From contig CACZZL010000023.1 in NCBI GenBank assembly GCA_902785605.1, positions 1 to 32,414 on the forward strand: DNA of 32,414 nt, in the 5' to 3' direction. The position numbers and the translations under genes are program-made. Positions 7,047-14,662 of the stretch are shown here, in pieces; position 1 is the stretch's first letter, and every line of letters starts with the position of its first letter. The notes beneath the pieces were generated by a model that saw nothing but the letters and a program-made list of their open reading frames with translations, searched no databases and was not told the origin of the DNA. This DNA is from an uncultured Bacteroidales bacterium. GTDB taxonomy: Bacteria; Bacteroidota; Bacteroidia; Bacteroidales; Paludibacteraceae.

Positions 7047-8297
7047 ATGAGAATTCTGTTTGTAGTAAATAGCTATTTCAGTCAAGGAAACGGCCTTGAC
7101 GAGTCAGCCAGACGAACCGTACAGGCCCTGCGGGATGCAGGACAAGAGGTGCGGGTGTTATCCGGAGAGAACTTTGAGAACCCGAACGGGCCGCAGCCGG
7201 AATACCGAATGAAGAAGTTCTATTTTCCGTTGATGCAGCCGATGTTGGATTCGTTCGGTTATGCGTATGCGGATTGGCACGGCCCGGTCGTGGAAGAAGC
7301 GGTTCGGTGGGCGGATGTGATTCATCTGGAGGAGACGTTCTTCTTACACCATGCCGCCATGAACAGGGCGCGTAAGTTAGGTAAACCGATCACGGGCACG
7401 TATCACGTGCATCCGGAGAATATCGTGTACAATTGTCTCGGACACAGAGCCGGTTTTTTGACTTGTCAAATCCTCTATCGGTATTGGTGCCGTGTGTTCT
7501 ATGACCACTATAACTACCTGCAGTGCCCGACGGATAATGTGCGGGAGCGTCTGGTGCGCCATCATGTGAAAGCGCACTGTTTCACCCTCTCCAACGGGGT
7601 TATTCCCGATACCTGTATCCGTCCGACAACACCTCCTGCCGACTACCTGGATGAGAACCGTCCGTTGGATCTTATCTACATCGGTCGTACAGCCATTGAG
7701 AAGGATCAGCCGACCCTCTACAAAGCCATTCGGTTGAGCAAGTACGCCAAGCGTATCCGTCTGCACATAGCCGGACGCGGACCCAAACTGGAGCAGTACA
7801 CGAAGATGGCGAATCAGTTGTATGAAGAAGGCGTTCTCACCTACCCTCCCGTAGTCGGTTTCTATAACCGCGATCAGCTGCGCCAATTGGCTGCCCATGC
7901 AGATTTGGCGGTACACTGTGCGTACGTCGAAGTAGAAGGAATGAGTATCACCGAAGCGCTGCAACAGGCGGTGGTGCCGGTCATCGCGACCGCACGGTAT
8001 TCCGGCACAGCTACGTATGCCCTGGATGACCGCAGCCGTTTTCCGGAAGGGGATGCCAAAGCATTGGCTGAGAAGATCGACTACTGGTTCGACCATCCGC
8101 AAGAGCGCTGGGAGATGGGCTTTAAGTATGCCGAATCGATGAAACAGTATGAGATCGCCAACTGTGCGCAATCCCTGATACAGATGTTCCAAAATGCAAT
8201 TGATGAAAAGAATGGCGAAACGCATGCTACTGATCGTCCTGTGCTTTCTTCCATTAAGCGCAAGGCCCTCGGAAAACTCCATAAGCACACCGCATAA
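7047..8297 (+). CDS. Family GT4 glycosyltransferase
   Basis: This retaining, GT-B fold glycosyltransferase has 416 aa. The N-terminal acceptor domain begins MRILFVVNSYFSQGNGLDESARR with the glycine-rich loop. The donor domain begins near LIYIGRTAIEKDQPTLYKAI, and the nucleotide-sugar site EVEGMSITEALQQA at about residues 294-307 is the E-x7-E signature. There is no signal peptide or clear membrane helix, so it probably acts at the cytoplasmic face of the inner membrane on a lipid or polysaccharide. The sugar and acceptor are unknown. The last 35 residues (after about IDEKNG) are read from the DNA that also encodes the esterase signal peptide in another frame, and are unlike a conserved family end. 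Confidence 0.9.
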   Translation: MRILFVVNSYFSQGNGLDESARRTVQALRDAGQEVRVLSGENFENPNGPQPEYRMKKFYFPLMQPMLDSFGYAYADWHGPVVEEAVRWADVIHLEETFFLHHAAMNRARKLGKPITGTYHVHPENIVYNCLGHRAGFLTCQILYRYWCRVFYDHYNYLQCPTDNVRERLVRHHVKAHCFTLSNGVIPDTCIRPTTPPADYLDENRPLDLIYIGRTAIEKDQPTLYKAIRLSKYAKRIRLHIAGRGPKLEQYTKMANQLYEEGVLTYPPVVGFYNRDQLRQLAAHADLAVHCAYVEVEGMSITEALQQAVVPVIATARYSGTATYALDDRSRFPEGDAKALAEKIDYWFDHPQERWEMGFKYAESMKQYEIANCAQSLIQMFQNAIDEKNGETHATDRPVLSSIKRKALGKLHKHTA

Positions 8298-8982
8298 CAT
8301 CCTCCATAGTTGGTGGTTTAGCCATTCGGAGAACATATACCGCCGTGTAGATATCTATCTGCCGGCGGCTTATGATACCTGCTCGCAACCGCTGCCGATC
8401 GTCTATCTCATTCATGGCATCAACGGCTATGAGGGTTCCTGGCAGGACATGGGCGATGCGGTCGATACACTGGAGTCACTCGTCGCGGCCGGACGGTGCC
8501 AACCGATGATACTGGTCATGCCGGACTGTAACAAATGGCCGTTCTTCGAACGACCTACCAATCATGGGAACTTATGGAAATGTGTGTTTCACTATGGTCG
8601 GTTGAGTCATGAGCATCAGATCGAATATGCCATCAGCGACCTGATGAACAGCATGGATTCGCTCTATCACCCAGCTTTCACTGCCATTGCGGGCCTCAGC
8701 GACGGAGCACGTATGGCAGCTAATGTGGCGAATGTGCGGCAGAGCTCCGTGCAGGCGGTCGGATTGTTCTCACCGGTGTTGCACAAAGACCAGTTGCCGG
8801 ACAACACTACCTCGTGCTACTATATCTATGCCGGGAAGCAGGACTTTTTTTACGGGCACGCCAACCGGTTTCATAAACGGATGGAGAGAGCGGAGTATCC
8901 GCATCAGTTTATCGCATGGGAAGGTGGGCATAACTGGCATATGTGGCGCCGATGCCTGGCCGATTTCTTGCTGCAGTTATAA
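8194..8982 (+). CDS. Secreted alpha/beta-hydrolase esterase
   Basis: This is an exported serine hydrolase of the putative-esterase (esterase D / mycolyltransferase-like) family. A signal peptide (KRMLLIVLCFLPLSARP) leads into a beta domain with YLIHGINGYEGSW (oxyanion region), the nucleophile motif GLSDG with Ser169, and a C-terminal GGHNWHMW carrying the likely catalytic His. Starts are possible at 8194, 8203, 8212 or 8224; 8203 (MKRMAKRM) gives the neatest signal peptide. All of them lie inside the glycosyltransferase gene, so the overlap is 74-104 bp. Its stop shares the six bases TTATAA with the stop of the convergent nuclease gene. Possible substrates are ester-decorated plant polysaccharides or surface glycans, which is a guess from the family. 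Confidence 0.88.
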   Translation: MQLMKRMAKRMLLIVLCFLPLSARPSENSISTPHNILHSWWFSHSENIYRRVDIYLPAAYDTCSQPLPIVYLIHGINGYEGSWQDMGDAVDTLESLVAAGRCQPMILVMPDCNKWPFFERPTNHGNLWKCVFHYGRLSHEHQIEYAISDLMNSMDSLYHPAFTAIAGLSDGARMAANVANVRQSSVQAVGLFSPVLHKDQLPDNTTSCYYIYAGKQDFFYGHANRFHKRMERAEYPHQFIAWEGGHNWHMWRRCLADFLLQL

Positions 8983-9900
8983 GTGCAACAGCAACACAAT
9001 CGGCAAATGGTCTGAATAGCCGTTTTGGTATTGATAGCCGTTGTAGGTTCGTTTGGGTTTAAGGCCCAGAAACTTCTCGTCAGGTTCCTGTATCCACTCC
9101 GCATCGTAGATCGTCACCTCCGACACGCTATCCAAGGCAGGAGAGGTATAGAACTGATCCAGGCATGTCCAGCGGCCCTGGTGCTTATGCGTGCCTTCAC
9201 CACGTGACACATACTGCATCATGCGGTTGTTCAAGCCTCTTATATCCTCTTGGGGAGCGCTGTTCATATCGCCCATCACCAGGATGCGGGCCTGTGCATC
9301 GATAGTCAACACGGAATCCACGGTATGTTGCAGCACCTGTTTGGCCGCTTCTCTTTTCCAGGCACTCTCTGCCGCTCCGCCCAACTGACTCGGCAAATGG
9401 CAGACGAACAGATGAAGCGTGTCCCGTCGGTCTGCTATACATTCGACGTACAGGATATCCCGAGTCGTCTCCAAACCCAAATCCACCCGTATTGCTTGGG
9501 TCCGCAGGGTGTCTATGCGTGCTTTCTTATAGATCAGCGCCACATCAATACCTCGTTTGTCCGGGCTGTCGTAGTGTATCCATCCGTACTCGCCCGGCCG
9601 CAACGTATAGCACAACCGCTTCACCACGGCTTCGTTCTCCACCTCCTGCAATCCGACGACATCTACCCCATCCCACTCTCCGATAGTCGTCAGCACGCGG
9701 GCGATGTTCTCATCCTTGCGAAAATACCGCGCAAACGACCATCGGCGTTTGCCATCCTGTGTCCACTCGGTGTCCGGGTGGATGCTGTCCTGCTCCGGAT
9801 GAAACAGGTTCTCTACATTATAACTCACCACCCGCAGCGACTGCGCCGATGCGCTCAGCGCACCGCAAAGCAGTACCAATATGAGAAAACGGTTTCTCAA
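8977..9900 (-). CDS. Secreted endonuclease/exonuclease/phosphatase (EEP) family protein
   Basis: This metal-dependent phosphoesterase has the DNase I-like fold and 307 aa. It has a signal peptide (LILVLLCGALSASAQ, cleavage near residue 20). The EEP motifs follow in order: VVSYNVENLF (Asn28), GLQEVEN (Glu86, metal ligand), VMGDMNSAP (catalytic Asp/Asn) and YSDHLPIV near the C-terminus (Asp297, His298). Export suggests scavenging of phosphate or extracellular DNA, but the family also includes lipid and sugar phosphatases. The start is TTG at 9900, overlapping the sufS stop as TTGA; no ATG precedes the signal peptide. It is the last gene of the long minus-strand run, and no terminator follows. 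Confidence 0.88.
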   Translation of the reverse strand: MRNRFLILVLLCGALSASAQSLRVVSYNVENLFHPEQDSIHPDTEWTQDGKRRWSFARYFRKDENIARVLTTIGEWDGVDVVGLQEVENEAVVKRLCYTLRPGEYGWIHYDSPDKRGIDVALIYKKARIDTLRTQAIRVDLGLETTRDILYVECIADRRDTLHLFVCHLPSQLGGAAESAWKREAAKQVLQHTVDSVLTIDAQARILVMGDMNSAPQEDIRGLNNRMMQYVSRGEGTHKHQGRWTCLDQFYTSPALDSVSEVTIYDAEWIQEPDEKFLGLKPKRTYNGYQYQNGYSDHLPIVLLLHL

Positions 9901-11111
9901 CCTAAAATAGCTATACTCTTCTGTAAAGCCGCAATGAACGCATCCACATCCGCCCGGTCGTTATACAACCCGAACGACACCCGCACTGTTCCCGGTACGC
10001 CGATCTCGTCAATCAGCGGTTCGGCGCAATGGTGTCCCGTGCGTACGGCGACCCCCTGCTGGTCCAACAGCGTCCCGATATCAAACGGATGAATGAGCTC
10101 CTTCCCGTTGTACACATTGAAACTGATGACCCCTGCTTTGCGTTGGCCTGCCGCGTAGATACGGATACCGTCTATTGCCCGCAACTGCTGTTCACAATAC
10201 GCCGTCAATTCCTGCTCATGCGCCTCCATCGCGTCCCAACCAATGGCTTGCATATAGTCCATCGCGGTCTTCAGCGCCCAACTGCCCACATAATTCGGGG
10301 TGCCGGCTTCGAACTTATACGGTAACTCGTTATAGCTTGTTCCGCTCCAGCGCACATGGTTGATCATCTCTCCCCCACCCTCGTGCGGCGGCAGCTTCTC
10401 CAGCCACTCCCGTTTGCCGTACAGCACACCGATGCCGGTCGGACCGTATAGCTTATGTCCCGAGAACACCAGAAAATCACAATTCAATGCCTGCACATCC
10501 ACCGGCATATGCGGTACACTCTGCGCCCCGTCGATGCACACCGGGATATTGCTCTCGTGCGCCAGACGGATGATTTCTTCTACGGGTTGGATCGTACCTA
10601 ACACATTGCTCACATGTGCTACGCTCACCAACCGTGTCTTATCGTTTAGAAGGCCTTTAAAAGCCTCTATATCGAGCGATAGGTCATCTCGTAAGGGAAT
10701 ATGCCGCAGCACGGCTTTCTTGCGCTCACAGAGCATTTGCCACGGTACGATGTTCGAGTGGTGCTCCAGTCCGCTCACGATGATCTCATCACCTTCGTGC
10801 ACCAGCAGTTCGCCTAAGCAGAACGCCAAGGCATTGATGCTGTCCGTTGTGCCCTTGGTGAAAATGATCTCATCGCTGCTCTCGGCACCGATAAACGCCG
10901 CCACAGCCTTACGGGCTTCCTCGTGCTTCATCGTCGCCACCTGGCTCAGATGGTGCACTCCTCGGTGGATGTTACTGTTCCAATGGCTGTATGCCTCTAC
11001 GATTGCGTCCATCACCGGCTGCGGCTTCTGACTCGTAGCGGCATTGTCCAGATACACCAACTCACGTCCGTGTACGAGCTCTTTGAGTATCGGAAAATCG
11101 TTTCTATTCAT
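9897..11111 (-). CDS. sufS: Cysteine desulfurase SufS
   Basis: SufS is a PLP enzyme that removes sulfur from cysteine as a persulfide for Fe-S cluster assembly. It shows the SufS/CsdA pattern: TSQKP near the N-terminus, the PLP-bound Lys220 in SGHKLYGPTGIG, and catalytic Cys362 in RTGHHCAEPL. The length of 404 aa is normal. The rest of the suf genes (sufBCD) are not in this window, which is worth noting because sufS usually follows sufD in this phylum; the gene overlaps the MATE gene by 8 bp instead. CsdA is the alternative name for this type. Confidence 0.93.
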   Translation of the reverse strand: MNRNDFPILKELVHGRELVYLDNAATSQKPQPVMDAIVEAYSHWNSNIHRGVHHLSQVATMKHEEARKAVAAFIGAESSDEIIFTKGTTDSINALAFCLGELLVHEGDEIIVSGLEHHSNIVPWQMLCERKKAVLRHIPLRDDLSLDIEAFKGLLNDKTRLVSVAHVSNVLGTIQPVEEIIRLAHESNIPVCIDGAQSVPHMPVDVQALNCDFLVFSGHKLYGPTGIGVLYGKREWLEKLPPHEGGGEMINHVRWSGTSYNELPYKFEAGTPNYVGSWALKTAMDYMQAIGWDAMEAHEQELTAYCEQQLRAIDGIRIYAAGQRKAGVISFNVYNGKELIHPFDIGTLLDQQGVAVRTGHHCAEPLIDEIGVPGTVRVSFGLYNDRADVDAFIAALQKSIAILG

Positions 11112-12510
11112 ATGCTTTTTGATCTGCTAATCGTTTTAATTGTTTATGAAACCGCACGTGGAACAGTACGGCAGGGATGGCCAATGCGATCACGAACGCA
11201 ATCCACATGCCTTGTGCACCCCACCCCACAGGGAACGTGAGCGCTAAACCCAGCGGTAATGCTACCCCTATATAGGCGAATAGCGCAATGCGCATCGGTA
11301 CCCGTACATCCTGAATACCACGCAGCATTGCCGCTCCGATGCATTGGAGTCCGTCCGCGTATTGGAGCGTGCCTGCAATGATCAACAGGGATGAGGCAAT
11401 AGGTATCACTTGCGGATCTTCGGTGAAGATATACGGGATATAATGGCGTCCGAAGATCATGATCGCTGCCCCGATGGTGTTCATGGTCAGGCACAGATGC
11501 ACCGAAGCCCGACTCGCCATCTTTACTGCATGCAGGTCGCCTTTTCCTAATTGGTGACTGACCCGTATGGTGGTAGCCGAACCGATGCCCAGCGCCAACA
11601 TGAATGTCAGATCCGCCATCTGGTTCGCGATATGATGGGCTGCCAACGCTTCCTTATTGATCCATCCGATGATGATGAACGATGCGGTAAAAAGGAAGGC
11701 TTCTGCAAAGGACTGCAGCCCGATCGGCGTACCGATATGGATCAGATGTTCGACCTCGCGGCGGGTGATGAAACAAAGGCGGATAGCCTGTATATACCGT
11801 CTCCATTCGTCCTTGAGCAGCATTGCCACTAAGAAACAAACGGGCATCAGACAACGGGCGATAAGGGATGCCCACCCCGCTCCTTCTGCACCCATCGGCT
11901 CCAGACCGCAGTGACCGTAGATAAACACCCAGTTGAGCGCGATATTCAACAGGTTACAACCCAGCGTAATGAGCATCGCCACCCAGGTGTTGTCCAGACC
12001 TTCCAGGAACTGTTTGCTGAAGCAAAACAGCAGAAACGGTATGATGGACAGCACAATTAGCGTATAGTACGGTCGGGCACAGGCTACCACTTCCGGCTCT
12101 TGCCCGAACCGATCCAGAAACGCGATACACGGGACTAACAGTAACAACGAGAAGATACACATCAAACCCGTGTAAACCAATCCGTTAACCAGATACGAGG
12201 TGATCTGTTCGTGCTTGTGTGCAAGCTCTTCTTCCGGTGCGTTGAGTTGTTGCAGTTTCTCCAACCGTCCGTGCACATGTCCCACCAAGGGCGTGATACC
12301 CATCACAGCACCCATCGCAAACACCATCACAGTAAAGAAGATGGCATTCGAGAAACTGACGGCTGCCAGATCCGTTGTGCCGTAGTGACCGACCATGATC
12401 GAATCCGCCAAACCCACCATCGCTGCACCCAGTTGGGTCAGCATCACCGGAAGCGCCACCTTCAGATTGCGTTTGTAATAGGGTAGATATGTCCGAAACG
12501 AATAGGCCAT
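11104..12510 (-). CDS. MATE family multidrug efflux transporter
   Basis: This is a Na+- or H+-coupled exporter of 468 aa with twelve predicted membrane segments in two six-helix halves. The first helix pair carries PVMLTQLGAAMVGLADSIMVGHYG, the typical MATE opening, and the second half opens with IGTPIGLQSFAEAFLFTASFIIIGWI. It probably sits in the NorM-like branch. The substrate is unknown. It overlaps the upstream lipoprotein gene by one base (TAATG) and sufS by 8 bp, so it is translated within the same transcript. Confidence 0.93.
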   Translation of the reverse strand: MAYSFRTYLPYYKRNLKVALPVMLTQLGAAMVGLADSIMVGHYGTTDLAAVSFSNAIFFTVMVFAMGAVMGITPLVGHVHGRLEKLQQLNAPEEELAHKHEQITSYLVNGLVYTGLMCIFSLLLLVPCIAFLDRFGQEPEVVACARPYYTLIVLSIIPFLLFCFSKQFLEGLDNTWVAMLITLGCNLLNIALNWVFIYGHCGLEPMGAEGAGWASLIARCLMPVCFLVAMLLKDEWRRYIQAIRLCFITRREVEHLIHIGTPIGLQSFAEAFLFTASFIIIGWINKEALAAHHIANQMADLTFMLALGIGSATTIRVSHQLGKGDLHAVKMASRASVHLCLTMNTIGAAIMIFGRHYIPYIFTEDPQVIPIASSLLIIAGTLQYADGLQCIGAAMLRGIQDVRVPMRIALFAYIGVALPLGLALTFPVGWGAQGMWIAFVIALAIPAVLFHVRFHKQLKRLADQKAYE

Positions 12511-13514
12511 TAGGGTTTATAATAACTGTCTTCCAGTATCTTCTGTGCATCCCCTTCAGCCATCAATTGCTGAAGTGTAACATCCTCATTATGTTCCATA
12601 TAGCTCTCTACAATACGCCAACCAAGCCATATACCCAACCGTCCCGGTGCGTCTTGGGACACCTCCGATGTGAACGGTCCGTCGTTCAGGTAGCCGGTCA
12701 ACACCAGACTCTCGGTCTTGAACAGATCCCTTTTATCCATCACCAGATGCCAGATCGCTTTTTCGTTCTGTTCACACCATTTCCACTGCTCCTTCGTCCA
12801 ACCCATGACCTCGTATCCCGGCGTCTTGTCAAAGATCTGTGCCGTGAGATACATGATTTTACCGCGGTAGATCATCTGATCCAGCAACCGGCTCTTGGAA
12901 CTGGTGTAGGGGAGTGTCCGAAACAAGTACGCACTCACCACATCGACCGGGATACACTCCTTGCGCATCGTCTGTTTCTGGTACTCGTACACCACGCGGT
13001 TGTAGTACTCATAATGGCTGCCCAAATACATATCCGCCCCGACGCCGATGAGCTCGTCGTTGAAGTAGATCGGGGTCTGAAAACCGGAGATGAACAAGTA
13101 GATACTCGGAATATCCGTCTCCGGATAGAGATATTGAATACGTGCAAAAGCATGAGAAAGAGCGGATTGCAAATCCGTCACATCCTCAAACTGTTGTCTT
13201 TCGACTGCGTTCGTTTGCTTGAACCCGTACAAGGTGTCGTTCAAAAACTCCGGTAGCGCCTGCTCCAGATAAGCTGTGTCTGCGGACGGAATACCCAATA
13301 TATCTTCCACCCAGAGCGGCATGAAAAGCGGATACTCGTCGTAAAGCACGCGGATATCCTGTGCCACCGTTGCTTCGTGCACGTTCTGTATAGCCTGGTC
13401 AAAACGCACAATCTCAACCTCTTGCTTGGCTATATCCTTGGGAAAATAACTCCTTCCTTTTTGGCAACTCGTCAGTGCCAATGCACATAGTATGATGCAA
13501 ATCAGTTTCTTCAT
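12510..13514 (-). CDS. gldB: GldB-like lipoprotein
   Basis: This is a lipoprotein with signal peptide MKKLICIILCALALTSC; Cys17 would be lipidated. The body (VEIVRFDQAIQNV, LYPETDIPSIYLFISGF, GVGADMYLGSHYEYYNRV, GWTKEQWKWCEQNE) matches the GldB family first defined in gliding Flavobacterium but present in many non-gliding Bacteroidota, where its role is unclear. The HYEYYNRVVYEYQ and metallopeptidase-like spacing recall DUF2268, but I see no clear HExxH. The open frame extends upstream to 13550, but the ATG at 13514 starts a proper signal peptide and is preferred. It sits 7 bp after the LolD-like gene. Confidence 0.85.
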   Translation of the reverse strand: MKKLICIILCALALTSCQKGRSYFPKDIAKQEVEIVRFDQAIQNVHEATVAQDIRVLYDEYPLFMPLWVEDILGIPSADTAYLEQALPEFLNDTLYGFKQTNAVERQQFEDVTDLQSALSHAFARIQYLYPETDIPSIYLFISGFQTPIYFNDELIGVGADMYLGSHYEYYNRVVYEYQKQTMRKECIPVDVVSAYLFRTLPYTSSKSRLLDQMIYRGKIMYLTAQIFDKTPGYEVMGWTKEQWKWCEQNEKAIWHLVMDKRDLFKTESLVLTGYLNDGPFTSEVSQDAPGRLGIWLGWRIVESYMEHNEDVTLQQLMAEGDAQKILEDSYYKP

Positions 13515-13521
13515 TATCCCA

Positions 13522-14172
13522 TCATTTAATGATTCCGTCCTTGATCTCAATCACCCGGTCGGCAATGCCTGCCAACTCCTTATCGTGTGTCACGAGCAAG
13601 ATCGTCTGCCCGTATTCCTGTCTCAATTGGCGCAGCAGATCACTCAACTCTTTCTTGTTCTTCTCATCCAGACTGCCCGTCGGTTCGTCTGCCAGAATGA
13701 TATCCGGTTTCATCATCAGCGCTCTCGCTGCGGCTACGCGTTGTTTCTCACCGCCCGACAGCGCATTCGGCTTATGATGCATGCGCTCATGCAAGCCCAA
13801 CTCATTCAATAACCGTTCTGCACGAGCCTGATAATCAGTTTCTTTCTCACGTGCAATCATCGCTGGGATACAGACGTTCTCCAGCGCGGTGAACTCCGGC
13901 AACAACTGGTGGAACTGAAAAATGAACCCGATATGCTTATTTCGGAATGCTGCCAACTCGCTGTCGCGCATCCGGAACACATCCGTTCCATCAATCACCA
14001 CCTGACCCTTCGTCGGGCGGTCCAACGTGCCGATGATCTGGAGTAGGGTGGTCTTACCGGCACCGGACTTGCCGACAATAGCCACGATCTCACCTTTCTG
14101 TACCTGCAGGTTCACACCCTTCAGCACCTCCAAATCGCCAAACGATTTATGTATGTCTTTAACTTCTATCAT
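13522..14172 (-). CDS. lolD: ABC transporter ATPase, LolD-like
   Basis: This 216-aa ATPase is of the LolD/MacB/FtsE group. It has Walker [10 protein letters not shown] at 34-42, the Q-loop in [12 protein letters not shown], the signature LSGGE at 138-142, and Walker B DIILADEP at 157-164 followed by TGSLDE, typical of lipoprotein-release ATPases. The permease partners LolC/LolE are not adjacent. LolD frees lipoproteins from the inner membrane for transfer to the outer membrane. The next gene encodes a lipoprotein, which fits but does not prove this. A MacB-type ATPase is the alternative. Confidence 0.85.
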   Translation of the reverse strand: MIEVKDIHKSFGDLEVLKGVNLQVQKGEIVAIVGKSGAGKTTLLQIIGTLDRPTKGQVVIDGTDVFRMRDSELAAFRNKHIGFIFQFHQLLPEFTALENVCIPAMIAREKETDYQARAERLLNELGLHERMHHKPNALSGGEKQRVAAARALMMKPDIILADEPTGSLDEKNKKELSDLLRQLRQEYGQTILLVTHDKELAGIADRVIEIKDGIIK

Positions 14173-14187
14173 ACCGTTTATGTCTAA

Positions 14188-14655
14188 TCAACCTATCTCC
14201 AATCTTCGATCACCGTCTGCCATCGGTGTGATCTTAACACGGACGGTGTCTTCCGGCAGCAGCGGCGCAATCATCTCCGGCCATTCGATGAAGCAGTAGT
14301 TGCCCGAGTACAGATACTCCTCTGCACCGAAGTCCATCGCCTCGCGGATGTCTTTCAATCGGTAGCAGTCGAAATGGTACACCTCTCCTTGATACGGTTG
14401 TTCCACGTCGTACACGTTGACAATGGCAAAGGTCGGGCTGTTCACCACATCCATCGTTCCCATCTCTTCGCACAACTTTTTGATGAACGTCGTCTTGCCG
14501 GCACCCATCTGTCCGTCGAACGCAAACACCCGATGCGGTTCGGCTACGCGCAATATATCCAACGCACTCACTTCCTTTCCTTGCTCGTTGAGCAACAAAA
14601 GACCTTCTTTTTCGTGTTTTTTAATCGTGTATATACTCATGTTCTTGCTTTTCAT
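14188..14655 (-). CDS. tsaE: tRNA threonylcarbamoyladenosine biosynthesis ATPase TsaE
   Basis: TsaE is the small ATPase that works with TsaB and TsaD to make t6A at position 37 of ANN-decoding tRNAs. It has the P-loop DGQMGAGKTTFIKKL at residues 47-61, SPTFAIVNVY (switch-like), VYHFDCYRLKD and FIEWPE, all family hallmarks. The length is 155 aa. The start may be at 14655 or the ATG five codons later (14640, MSIYTI); the latter is nearer to usual family starts. It follows uvrC by 7 bp. Confidence 0.95.
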   Translation of the reverse strand: MKSKNMSIYTIKKHEKEGLLLLNEQGKEVSALDILRVAEPHRVFAFDGQMGAGKTTFIKKLCEEMGTMDVVNSPTFAIVNVYDVEQPYQGEVYHFDCYRLKDIREAMDFGAEEYLYSGNYCFIEWPEMIAPLLPEDTVRVKITPMADGDRRLEIG

Positions 14656-14662
14656 TCAATTC

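Noticed and set aside
7377-8336. 319-residue minus-strand frame opposite the glycosyltransferase
   Set aside because: No motif, no signal peptide, and it crosses the glycosyltransferase-esterase junction.
11143-11160. Possible second parS (CACGTGGAACA half-site)
   Set aside because: Only one half-site matches; the other arm is wrong at most positions, and the bases encode conserved-looking MATE tail residues.
12510-13514. gldB and gldH as evidence of gliding motility
   Set aside because: Both families are kept in many non-gliding Bacteroidota, and no other gld or spr gene is present here.
14176-14210. Possible fifth repeat family at the end of tsaE
   Set aside because: The minus-strand text around GATTGGAGATAGGTTGATTAG only loosely repeats and has no second copy in the window.
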